5,009 nt of DNA from CAZPAH01 sp964584495 (GTDB taxonomy: Bacteria > Krumholzibacteriota > Krumholzibacteriia > Krumholzibacteriales > Krumholzibacteriaceae): the NCBI GenBank assembly GCA_964584495.1, contig CAZPAH010000167.1:1-5009 (forward strand), read 5' to 3'. The notes beneath the pieces were generated by a model. The model did no database searches, was not told the origin of the DNA, and saw nothing but the letters and a program-made list of their open reading frames with translations. Of the stretch, positions 1-5,009 are shown piece by piece. Each line of letters begins with the position of its first letter. The first letter of the stretch is position 1. The translations under genes were made by a program, and so were the position numbers.

Positions 1-345
1 TTCAACGATGACTATTTTCAGGATTCGAAAATAATGCTTAACAATGTGAAGGGAAACGCCTTGAAAGGCGGCGCTTATTACGCGAACTGGGATATTTTGA
101 TCGCGTGGTTCGCCGGGGGCTTATACGAAGTGGCTATTCTTGGAGATGAATACGAAGCGAAGCGAATGGAATTCGACCGGCATTATCTCCCATGTCTGAT
201 TTTCGCCGGCGGAAAAGTTGAAGGAACATTACCGTTGCTTGAAAATCGCCTGGTAGAGGGGCAGACTACCATTTACATCTGCAAGAACAAGGTGTGCATG
301 AGACCGGTCACGGAAGTACAGGAAGCGTTGAAACAAATCTATTAA
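1..345 (+). CDS. DUF255 / YyaL-type thioredoxin-domain protein, C-terminal fragment (5' end outside window)
   Basis: Frame 1 is open from the first base to the TAA at 343-345, giving 114 residues. The first ATG in the frame (position 34) is internal, not a start, because the reading frame continues upstream without a stop. The fragment matches what I know of the C-terminus of the YyaL/SSP411 family (about 650-700 residues, N-terminal thioredoxin-like DUF255 followed by an alpha/alpha-barrel region). An Ala-Tyr-rich helix is followed by EVAILGD, an LPLLENR segment, and the hallmark ending YICKNKVC-x2-PVTEVQEAL with its paired cysteines. The thioredoxin part itself is not in the window. The biochemical role of the family is poorly defined. 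Base composition is moderate (roughly 45-50% GC by eye), lower than in the hydrolase downstream. The next gene starts 66 bp later on the same strand, so co-transcription is possible. The family call is fairly secure, any function is not. Confidence 0.75.
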   Translation, partial: FNDDYFQDSKIMLNNVKGNALKGGAYYANWDILIAWFAGGLYEVAILGDEYEAKRMEFDRHYLPCLIFAGGKVEGTLPLLENRLVEGQTTIYICKNKVCMRPVTEVQEALKQIY

Positions 346-398
346 TTATCGGCACGAACAGGAAGTCTCGTCGGCAATTTACGTTTATGGTATTCGAC

Positions 399-403
399 AG
401 GAG
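399..403 (+). promoter_or_regulatory. Ribosome binding site AGGAG that fixes the hydrolase start at ATG 412
   Basis: AGGAG at 399-403 lies 8 nt before ATG 412, which is ideal spacing. The in-frame GTG at 403 would overlap this motif and have no other Shine-Dalgarno site, so the protein should start three codons later than the longest open frame suggests. Confidence 0.7.
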
Positions 404-411
404 TGAATGAG

Positions 412-1797
412 ATGCAAAGAATACGGCTCGTTTCTTGTCTAGTATTAATTATCGTTGCTTCTTTTGCGGCTCATGTCTTTTCATCTCCTGCGCCGGGCGA
501 TAAACCGGACCCGGAAACCCTGGCGAGGGAGTTCGTCACGGCCTGGGCCGGAGGAGACCATGAGGGCGCCACCGCCACCTTCGACAAGACGATGCGCGAT
601 GCGATGCCTCCCCAGATGATGAAAGAGGCCTGGAACGGCCTCGTCGGCCGGATGGGCCGGTTTAAAGAGATCGCCGGCACGCGCATGGAGAAGTGGGAGG
701 GCTACGATATCGTATTCGTCACCTGCCTGTTCGATAACGGCTCTATCGATATCAAGCTGGTCTATAATGTCGACCGCAAGATCTCGGGACTGTGGTTCGT
801 GCCGACCCAGGCGCCGGAGGATGCGGGAATAACTGGGGATGCATCCGGGGCCGAAGCGGGTCCTCCCCCGTATGTGGACCGGTCTGCTTTCGAGGAATCA
901 GATGTCACGGTCGGCTCGGGCGAGTGGGAGCTCCCGGGGACCCTCTCGATGCCCAAAGGCGTAGGGCCTTTCCCCGCCGTAATTCTCGTGCACGGCTCGG
1001 GCCCCAACGACCGCGACGAAACGATCGGCCCGAACAAGCCCTTCCGCGACATCGCCTGGGGGCTCGCCTCGAGAGGTATCGCGGTGCTCCGCTACGACAA
1101 GAGGACGAAGACGCACGGCATGCGCATGGTCACAGGCGGTGATATGCTCACCGTCAAGGAAGAGACGATAGACGACGCCGCTGCTGCGGTTAGGCTGCTC
1201 GCCCGAACGAAGCGCGTTGATCCCGGCAGGATCTTTCTTCTCGGCCACAGCCTCGGTGGGATGCTCGCCCCGCGGATCGCCGCCGAGGAGCCTCGCCTCG
1301 CAGGGCTAATAGTGATCGCCGGCGCCGCGCGCCCTCTCGAGGACCTGATGATCGAGCAGTACCGCTACATCTTCTCGCTCGACGGCGAGATCTCCGGCCA
1401 GGAGCAGACACAGCTCGACACGCTGGCAGCGCAGGCCGCCCGAGTGAAGAATCCCGCCCTCTCCGCCGACACGCCGGCGTCGCTGCTCCCCTTCGGCGTG
1501 AGCGCGCCCTACTGGATCGACCTGCAATCCTACGATCCCGTCAAGACGGCCCGGACCTTGAAGATACCGATGCTGATCCTGCAGGGAGAGCGGGACTACC
1601 AGGTGACGATGGAGGATTTCGCGAGATGGAGAAGCCTCCTTCCCTCGTCTCGCCTGGAGTGCAAATCCTACCCCCGGCTGAACCACCTTTTCATGCAGGG
1701 CGAGGGCAAGTCGGTCCCCGACGAGTACGGCACGGCGGGCCACGTTGACGCCGAAGTCATAGGCGATATCGCCGGTTGGATCGAGCGGCTGCGTTAA
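412..1797 (+). CDS. Exported DUF3887-alpha/beta hydrolase fusion protein
   Basis: 461 residues from ATG 412. Residues 1 to about 25 form a signal peptide (MQRIR, then a hydrophobic run ending near AHVFSS), so the protein is probably exported. Residues about 34-137 resemble DUF3887: AREFVTAWAGGD, a FDKTM segment, MGRFKEIAG, GYDIVFVTC and ISGLWFVP. From about 165 onward it is an alpha/beta hydrolase: oxyanion-side HGSG at 194-197, nucleophile elbow GHSLGG with Ser280, acid Asp395 in GERDYQV, and base His425 in LNHLF. The triad is therefore complete, and an active esterase- or peptidase-like enzyme is expected. The substrate cannot be read from sequence. DUF3887 is thought to be a non-catalytic accessory module, often fused to such hydrolases. 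The body of the gene is much richer in GC than its neighbours (one 60-base line at 1381 has 43 G/C), while its first 80 bases are AT-rich. It converges on the response regulator 10 bp downstream. Family call secure, substrate unknown. Confidence 0.88.
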   Translation: MQRIRLVSCLVLIIVASFAAHVFSSPAPGDKPDPETLAREFVTAWAGGDHEGATATFDKTMRDAMPPQMMKEAWNGLVGRMGRFKEIAGTRMEKWEGYDIVFVTCLFDNGSIDIKLVYNVDRKISGLWFVPTQAPEDAGITGDASGAEAGPPPYVDRSAFEESDVTVGSGEWELPGTLSMPKGVGPFPAVILVHGSGPNDRDETIGPNKPFRDIAWGLASRGIAVLRYDKRTKTHGMRMVTGGDMLTVKEETIDDAAAAVRLLARTKRVDPGRIFLLGHSLGGMLAPRIAAEEPRLAGLIVIAGAARPLEDLMIEQYRYIFSLDGEISGQEQTQLDTLAAQAARVKNPALSADTPASLLPFGVSAPYWIDLQSYDPVKTARTLKIPMLILQGERDYQVTMEDFARWRSLLPSSRLECKSYPRLNHLFMQGEGKSVPDEYGTAGHVDAEVIGDIAGWIERLR

Positions 1798-1807
1798 ATC
1801 ACCGACA

Positions 1808-2521
1808 TTAGCTCGGGTCGGCGAAGCGATAGCCGATTCCCCATACGGTGAGTATCAATCGAGGTGAATGCGGAGTCTTTTCGATCTTATTTCTCAGTCG
1901 ATTGATGTGCGAATTCACGGTGTGCTCGTAGACGTCGTCATGATAATCCCAGAGGATGTCCAGGATCTGGCGCTTGGAGTATACCTTGCCCGGATTCGAG
2001 GCGAATAGATACAGGAGCTCGTACTCCTTGGCGGTGAGATCCACCTGCCTGCCTTTTAATGTCGTCAGGCGCCTCTCCGGGTCGATAACCAGCCCGTTGA
2101 CCTTGATTCGATGCCTTGCAATCTTGCCCTTCGAGCCCGGGTGAGCGTAACTGCACCTGCGCAGGACGGTCTTGATCCTGGCGGAGATCTCGCGGGGGCT
2201 TGAGGACTTTATTATATAGTCGTCGCAGCCGAGCTCGAGACATCTAACGCAGTCCTGCTCGACCTTCCGCTCGCTGAAAATAATGATGGGAGTGTCGTGG
2301 CAGGATGCCCAGCATCGCCGGCAGATCTTCAGCGTGGAATCGTACACCCGCGGACAATCTATCATGATCAGAGCGTATTTCGTGTATAAGTAGGGCTTTA
2401 TCGCTCCATCGCCGTCGGCCGATACCTGGACCTCGAAACCTTCCCCTGTAAGGTAGGCCTTTACCGGCCCGACGAAATCAGGATCGTCACTCGCCAAGAG
2501 CAGTTTCTCGGATCTTTTCAC
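1808..2521 (-). CDS. OmpR/PhoB-family response regulator with cysteine-rich receiver domain
   Basis: 237 residues, starting at GTG 2521. An in-frame TGA two codons upstream (2525-2527) rules out a longer form. Residues 5-122 are a receiver domain: acidic pair Asp12-Asp13, phosphoacceptor Asp55, switch Ser83, conserved Lys105, with LELGCDDYIIK before alpha5. The usual Lys-Pro after the switch is Lys-Ser here. Residues about 138-234 are an OmpR-type winged helix: LTAKEYELL, the SKRQILDILW helix, the EHTVNSHINRLRNKI recognition helix and the closing TVWGIGYRF hairpin, where Trp227 replaces the usual Arg. It should bind DNA as a phosphorylation-controlled dimer. Eight cysteines lie in the receiver region (56, 67, 70, 74, 91, 94, 99, 123), which is unusual. 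No sensor kinase is present in the window, so the partner is unknown. The gene is convergent with the hydrolase (10 bp between stops) and lies 239 bp downstream of the deiminase on the same strand. Confidence 0.93.
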   Translation of the reverse strand: MKRSEKLLLASDDPDFVGPVKAYLTGEGFEVQVSADGDGAIKPYLYTKYALIMIDCPRVYDSTLKICRRCWASCHDTPIIIFSERKVEQDCVRCLELGCDDYIIKSSSPREISARIKTVLRRCSYAHPGSKGKIARHRIKVNGLVIDPERRLTTLKGRQVDLTAKEYELLYLFASNPGKVYSKRQILDILWDYHDDVYEHTVNSHINRLRNKIEKTPHSPRLILTVWGIGYRFADPS

Positions 2522-2524
2522 CGT

Positions 2525-2532
2525 TCACCACC
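2525..2532 (-). promoter_or_regulatory. Ribosome binding site GGTGGTGA before GTG start of the response regulator
   Basis: On the minus strand GGTGGTGA differs from GGAGGTGA at one position. Its GGTGG core ends 6 nt before GTG 2521. The TGA inside it is in frame with the gene, so GTG is the first possible start. Confidence 0.55.
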
Positions 2533-2540
2533 GGATTCGA

Positions 2541-2553
2541 TGCCGTTTCGGCA
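2541..2553 (-). other. Short hairpin TGCCG-TTT-CGGCA in the response-regulator leader
   Basis: A perfect 5-bp stem with a 3-nt loop lies about 20 nt upstream of GTG 2521, just outside the ribosome binding site. If transcribed it could lie in the 5' leader. It is short enough to be chance, and no function is claimed. Confidence 0.25.
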
Positions 2554-2608
2554 GCTCCGACCGTGTAGAGACCTGAAGAGGAAATGGATATTCCACCTCA
2601 ACTTCTAC

Positions 2609-2624
2609 CTGCCCCTGGGGGCAG
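2609..2624. repeat. Perfect 16-bp inverted repeat CTGCCCC-TG-GGGGCAG, operator-like
   Basis: Seven bases on each side are perfectly complementary about a 2-base centre. It lies about 90-100 bp upstream of the response-regulator start, inside the 239-bp gap between two minus-strand genes. There is no T-run on either side, so it does not look like a terminator. A binding site for a dimeric regulator is a reasonable inference. It is not the direct-repeat pattern typical of OmpR-family sites, so autoregulation is not implied. Confidence 0.4.
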
Positions 2625-2733
2625 ACTGGCCGGCAACCGAACATTATTCAGGGTGACGTGCTACAGGGTTGCAAATAGCATACCAAAACAGACCTCATCC
2701 TTTTCACAAGGTGCGGTGAGATAATGAAATGTC

Positions 2734-2760
2734 CCGGCCGGTATCGATGAGATACCCCGG
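2734..2760 (-). terminator. Terminator-like hairpin directly after the deiminase stop codon
   Basis: GGTATC (2740-2745) pairs with GATACC (2751-2756) around loop GATGA. An outer CCGG/CCGG stem (2734-2737 with 2757-2760) is joined through a 2-base bulge. The hairpin begins at the base next to the deiminase TAA. On the minus strand it is followed by GGACATTTCATTATC, only a weak U-rich tail, so it may be a poor intrinsic terminator or an mRNA 3'-end stabiliser. Confidence 0.45.
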
Positions 2761-4794
2761 TTATCTTAGCAGGATCATCTTCCTGCTTATGATATTCTTT
2801 CCGCTCTCCAGGCTGTAGAAGTAGACACCGGAGGCGATCGTTTTTCCGTTCGCGTCCTGTCCCGTCCAATCGATCGAATGCTGTCCCTTCGGCATTTCAC
2901 GGCTTACCAGGCAGGAAATCTCCCTTCCCAGGGCATCATAGACCTTCAAGCTGACAAATGCCCTCTCGGGCAGGAAGTACTGTATAGTTGTCGACGGGTT
3001 GAACGGGTTCGGTTGATTCTGGAACAGCGCGAGCTGCGCGGAAGGCGTCGATATCGGATCCGTCTCGAAGAGTACCCTTCTTCCCGATTCATCGGCGACC
3101 TCTATACGGTACAGGTAGGCTGCTCCCGGCTCGAAGTCGGCATCGCTGAACGTGAACGAAAACCCGTCATACTCGATTTCGGGATCGACGAGCTCCCTGA
3201 ATATCCCGATGCCCGCTTCGGCGCGCAGTACATAGAATTGAATTATCCCGTCGGCCCCGGAAAGGCTCCACCTCAGAGTGATATTCGACTTCTTGAATTC
3301 GGCGGAAAAATTCTGCAGAAGGGTGGCCACCGCGCCGCATTCGCCGGTGTTGAACGAGTACCACGCGCCGGGGGCTACCATCGGGCGGGTGGCCCTGCGT
3401 TCGCTGTTGTCCTTGGCGAAAACGTAATACTCTATGTTCACCTCGTCGTCCTGCTGAGGTATGTAGGCGTAGTAGGAATCCGGATAGGCGGTTGTCTGCA
3501 TCGCCACCGCGTTGAACTCGGAAGAGCCTTCAAGACGCCAGTATACCAGGAGGGAATCGGCGACGAGGCCCGTCTCGCTCCTGTCGTCGATGAGGGCAGT
3601 CACATGGTAATCGCCGTCATTGATCTCCTTGTCCTGAAGCGGATTGGTGTCCAGGACCAGCATGTAACGGTCGTGGATACCTATTCCCCGGCAGTGTATG
3701 GCATCGTCGGACAGCCAGCCGTCCGAGAACCCCATGACTTGATAGCCGGGCATCGCGGCTTCGTAGGAGGCCAGTGCGCCCGCGTCTGAGCTGATGCCGT
3801 ATGTAGGAACGAACACCTTGTTGTTAAGGATCAGGGAGTTGGTGTAGGCGGCGACATCGTCGCCCCCAATGCTGCCGCAGAAGACGCGCACGATGTTGTA
3901 AGGCCGGCCGTAGCAGTTGGTCAATGTTTGGAGGTAGTCCACATTGGCCTCGAGCTGGTCGTAATGCGGGTGGCTGGAGGGGACCTCTTTCACCAGGATC
4001 GTCTCTTCGTTGAGGATCTTGGCAAAGCAGTCGATGTGGTGGATTCCGCTGGGATCTATGTCGGGAATTACGACGTAATTGGTTATCCCCAGATAATCCT
4101 CCATCATTTGCACGATCTCCCCGTGGGTCAAGGTCGGATTCTCATCCCAGACCATATCCGTCGAGAAACCTATTCCATGTCCGTCGGACATGTAGTTCCC
4201 GCCCGTGTGAATAAGATCCGATCCGTAAACAGAGCAACCCCATAGACTGCCTAGCTCCGAGGGGACCAGGTCGTCGTAAGGCCGGGGTCTGTTATATATA
4301 TGATCCACGAAGCCCCATACACCGGAGGAGAAAATAATTTGGGGCCCGTAGTCGCGTGTCCAGATGGAGTCGGTCCTGATATCGAGGAGCTCGACGTTAT
4401 CCATGTTTACCCCGTTGCTCGAAAGGCGGCTCCTGCAGGTAGACTGCTGGTAGGCCCTGCACAGGACGATGACTTTGATGTCCTTGGCATACTCGCGGAT
4501 GAGATCGTAGGGGATCCCGAATCCGTTACTGTACCTGATCACCACTCCTGTGACAGGTTCCCACTGGGCGCAATTGCGGATCGAACCGCCGGGCGGCGCC
4601 GTCATCAGATGGGCCGCTCCGATCTCATCGAGCCTCGTTTTCTCCTCGTCGGTGAGCCGGATGGGCAGGTTCTTTTCCGGCTCCTGGTCGGTGTCGATCT
4701 GGGCGAGGAGTCCGACGGGCAGGATTGCCCCGACTAAAAATGCTGAAATTAAGATTCCAAAAAGCAGCGAACAATTAATAGCACGAAGCTTCAT
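2761..4794 (-). CDS. Secreted peptidylarginine deiminase-family enzyme (PPAD-like) with Ig/FN3 modules and FlgD-type C-terminal sorting domain
   Basis: 677 residues from ATG 4794. Residues 1-31 are a signal peptide (hydrophobic core 10-30, likely cut at LLA-Q). Residues about 70-385 are the PAD_porph catalytic fold: WTRD (Trp145, Asp148), NRPRPYDD (Arg169, Arg171), HTGGNYMSDG (Asp204), HHIDC (His253, Asp255), YTNS (Asn319) and IHCRGIGI (nucleophile Cys368). As I recall P. gingivalis PPAD numbering, the spacing Arg-Asp-His-Cys is identical, including the Arg pair that reads a substrate's C-terminal carboxylate. Expected reaction: hydrolysis of peptidyl-arginine to citrulline and ammonia. Residues about 390-483 and 488-580 look like two beta-sandwich modules (YYVFAKDN, then an FN3-like YLYRIEVAD). 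Residues 588-677 are a FlgD/Ig-like sorting domain (NQPNPFNPS, SGVYFYSL, final RKMILLR), implying type IX-like export or surface attachment. PPAD itself is about 556 residues, so one extra module is present. Agmatine deiminase is the main alternative, but the signal peptide, Arg pair and tail argue against it. Confidence 0.88.
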   Translation of the reverse strand: MKLRAINCSLLFGILISAFLVGAILPVGLLAQIDTDQEPEKNLPIRLTDEEKTRLDEIGAAHLMTAPPGGSIRNCAQWEPVTGVVIRYSNGFGIPYDLIREYAKDIKVIVLCRAYQQSTCRSRLSSNGVNMDNVELLDIRTDSIWTRDYGPQIIFSSGVWGFVDHIYNRPRPYDDLVPSELGSLWGCSVYGSDLIHTGGNYMSDGHGIGFSTDMVWDENPTLTHGEIVQMMEDYLGITNYVVIPDIDPSGIHHIDCFAKILNEETILVKEVPSSHPHYDQLEANVDYLQTLTNCYGRPYNIVRVFCGSIGGDDVAAYTNSLILNNKVFVPTYGISSDAGALASYEAAMPGYQVMGFSDGWLSDDAIHCRGIGIHDRYMLVLDTNPLQDKEINDGDYHVTALIDDRSETGLVADSLLVYWRLEGSSEFNAVAMQTTAYPDSYYAYIPQQDDEVNIEYYVFAKDNSERRATRPMVAPGAWYSFNTGECGAVATLLQNFSAEFKKSNITLRWSLSGADGIIQFYVLRAEAGIGIFRELVDPEIEYDGFSFTFSDADFEPGAAYLYRIEVADESGRRVLFETDPISTPSAQLALFQNQPNPFNPSTTIQYFLPERAFVSLKVYDALGREISCLVSREMPKGQHSIDWTGQDANGKTIASGVYFYSLESGKNIISRKMILLR

Positions 4795-4798
4795 AGCT

Positions 4799-4806
4799 TC
4801 ACCTCC
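4799..4806 (-). promoter_or_regulatory. Ribosome binding site GGAGGTGA that fixes the deiminase start at ATG 4794
   Basis: GGAGGTGA on the minus strand has its GGAGG core 7 nt before ATG 4794. A longer in-frame TTG start at 4824 would translate through this motif and lacks its own Shine-Dalgarno site. The shorter form also gives a clean signal peptide starting MKLR. Confidence 0.85.
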
Positions 4807-4903
4807 GCTTGAAGAATTTGGCAACTCGAGAGTTTTGATAAAGTTTTCAAAGCAAATTTTAGCAAAAAATTATCATTTTGTATATTATTTTTTGACGGCT
4901 TTT

Positions 4904-4932
4904 AGTAAACCGGTAGTTTTTTGTGTAATCAA
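4904..4932 (-). promoter_or_regulatory. Candidate sigma70-like promoter for the deiminase
   Basis: On the minus strand TTGATT (4927-4932), a 17-base spacer and TTTACT (4904-4909) match the -35/-10 consensus at 4 of 6 each. It lies about 110 bp upstream of ATG 4794 in AT-rich DNA, where chance matches are common. It would leave a leader of roughly 100 nt. Confidence 0.28.
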
Positions 4933-4951
4933 CCTGAAAATTTTTATTTTA

Positions 4952-4970
4952 TCTCCGACTTTTTCGGAGA
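4952..4970. other. Hairpin TCTCCGA-CTTTT-TCGGAGA in the AT-rich upstream region
   Basis: A perfect 7-bp stem with a 5-base loop. With one bulged A, three further T-A pairs can be added outside it. Neither strand has a clean T-run after the stem: the plus strand reads AAAATTTGATT and the minus strand TAAAATAAAAATTTT. It could be a weak terminator of a minus-strand gene to the right, or an operator beside the plus-strand promoter whose -35 begins 5 bases away. Confidence 0.4.
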
Positions 4971-4974
4971 AAAT

Positions 4975-5003
4975 TTGATTGGATTCGCTGTTCTGAGTAT
5001 AAT
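4975..5003 (+). promoter_or_regulatory. Sigma70-like promoter TTGATT-N17-TATAAT pointing out of the window
   Basis: TTGATT at 4975-4980 (4 of 6) is followed by exactly 17 bases and a perfect TATAAT at 4998-5003. It points rightward, away from the deiminase, so it probably drives a divergent gene that starts after position 5009. The strict spacing and perfect -10 make it the best promoter match in the window. Confidence 0.5.
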
Positions 5004-5009
5004 GTATTA

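Noticed and set aside
403..411. GTG 403 as start of the hydrolase
   Set aside because: The GTG overlaps the AGGAG motif that is correctly spaced for ATG 412.
427..438. Possible lipobox (LVSC) near the hydrolase N-terminus
   Set aside because: The cysteine is residue 9, before the hydrophobic core rather than after it, so it cannot be a lipoprotein cleavage site.
340..454. 12-base direct repeat TATTAATTATCG at 340-351 and 443-454
   Set aside because: An AT-rich 12-mer recurring once in 5 kb is expected by chance. It falls in a stop-codon region and a signal-peptide region with no common role.
1306..1743. 145-codon open frame on the minus strand opposite the hydrolase
   Set aside because: It is a shadow of GC-rich coding DNA, with an Arg/Gly/Val-rich translation and no domain signature.
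1802..1821. CCGAC-N10-GTCGG as a shared terminator between the convergent genes
   Set aside because: Only 5 bp of stem, a 10-base loop and no T-run on either side. It also overlaps the regulator's last codons.
2878..3789. 303-codon open frame on the plus strand opposite the deiminase
   Set aside because: It lies entirely antisense to a gene with clear catalytic motifs and a sorting domain. Its translation shows no recognisable domain and it has no convincing ribosome binding site.
2761..4794. Agmatine deiminase as the identity of the large minus-strand gene
   Set aside because: Agmatine deiminases are cytoplasmic, about 350-370 residues, and lack a signal peptide, the NRPRP arginine pair and a sorting tail, all of which are present here.
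4795..4824. TTG 4824 as start of the deiminase
   Set aside because: The extra ten codons run through a near-perfect GGAGGTGA Shine-Dalgarno site for ATG 4794.
4892..4919. TTGACG on the plus strand as a -35 element
   Set aside because: No acceptable -10 hexamer is found 16-18 bases downstream.
4550..4978. 142-codon open frame on the plus strand covering the start of the deiminase and the upstream region
   Set aside because: The first half is antisense to the deiminase, and the rest is translation of AT-rich non-coding DNA (runs of Phe, Ile, Lys). No homology is recognised.

Overview
The window is bacterial: canonical Shine-Dalgarno sequences, no introns, tight gene spacing. The 3' end of the large minus-strand gene encodes a FlgD/Ig-like C-terminal secretion-sorting domain with the hallmark NQPNPFNPS motif. 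From what is known of such domains, this points to the Fibrobacteres-Chlorobi-Bacteroidetes neighbourhood or candidate phyla near it (Krumholzibacteriota, Zixibacteria, Latescibacterota, KSB1 and similar), most likely a metagenome-derived genome. Good Shine-Dalgarno sites in front of all three complete genes argue mildly against Bacteroidota proper. The phylum is an inference, not a proof.

Layout. Positions 1-345 (+) hold the last 114 residues of a large DUF255/YyaL-type thioredoxin-domain protein whose front lies outside the window. At 412-1797 (+) follows an exported DUF3887-alpha/beta hydrolase fusion with a complete Ser-Asp-His triad. It converges, 10 bp apart, on an OmpR/PhoB-type response regulator at 1808-2521 (-), whose receiver domain is unusually rich in cysteine. 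An intergenic stretch (2522-2760) contains a perfect 16-bp inverted repeat, a small hairpin and a terminator-like hairpin. At 2761-4794 (-) is the largest gene, a secreted peptidylarginine-deiminase-family enzyme with two beta-sandwich modules and a sorting domain. Positions 4795-5009 are AT-rich and non-coding, with a good sigma70-like promoter pointing right, out of the window, and a weaker candidate pointing left at the deiminase.

How they may work together. The two plus-strand genes could be co-transcribed (66 bp gap). The deiminase and the response regulator share a strand but are separated by 239 bp and a terminator-like hairpin, so they are probably separate units. No histidine kinase is visible, so the regulator is an orphan here. 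The two points of greatest interest are the deiminase, which keeps almost all of the Porphyromonas PPAD active-site pattern including the arginine pair that reads a C-terminal carboxylate, and the cysteine cluster on the regulator's receiver domain. No mobile element, CRISPR array, tRNA or rRNA was seen.
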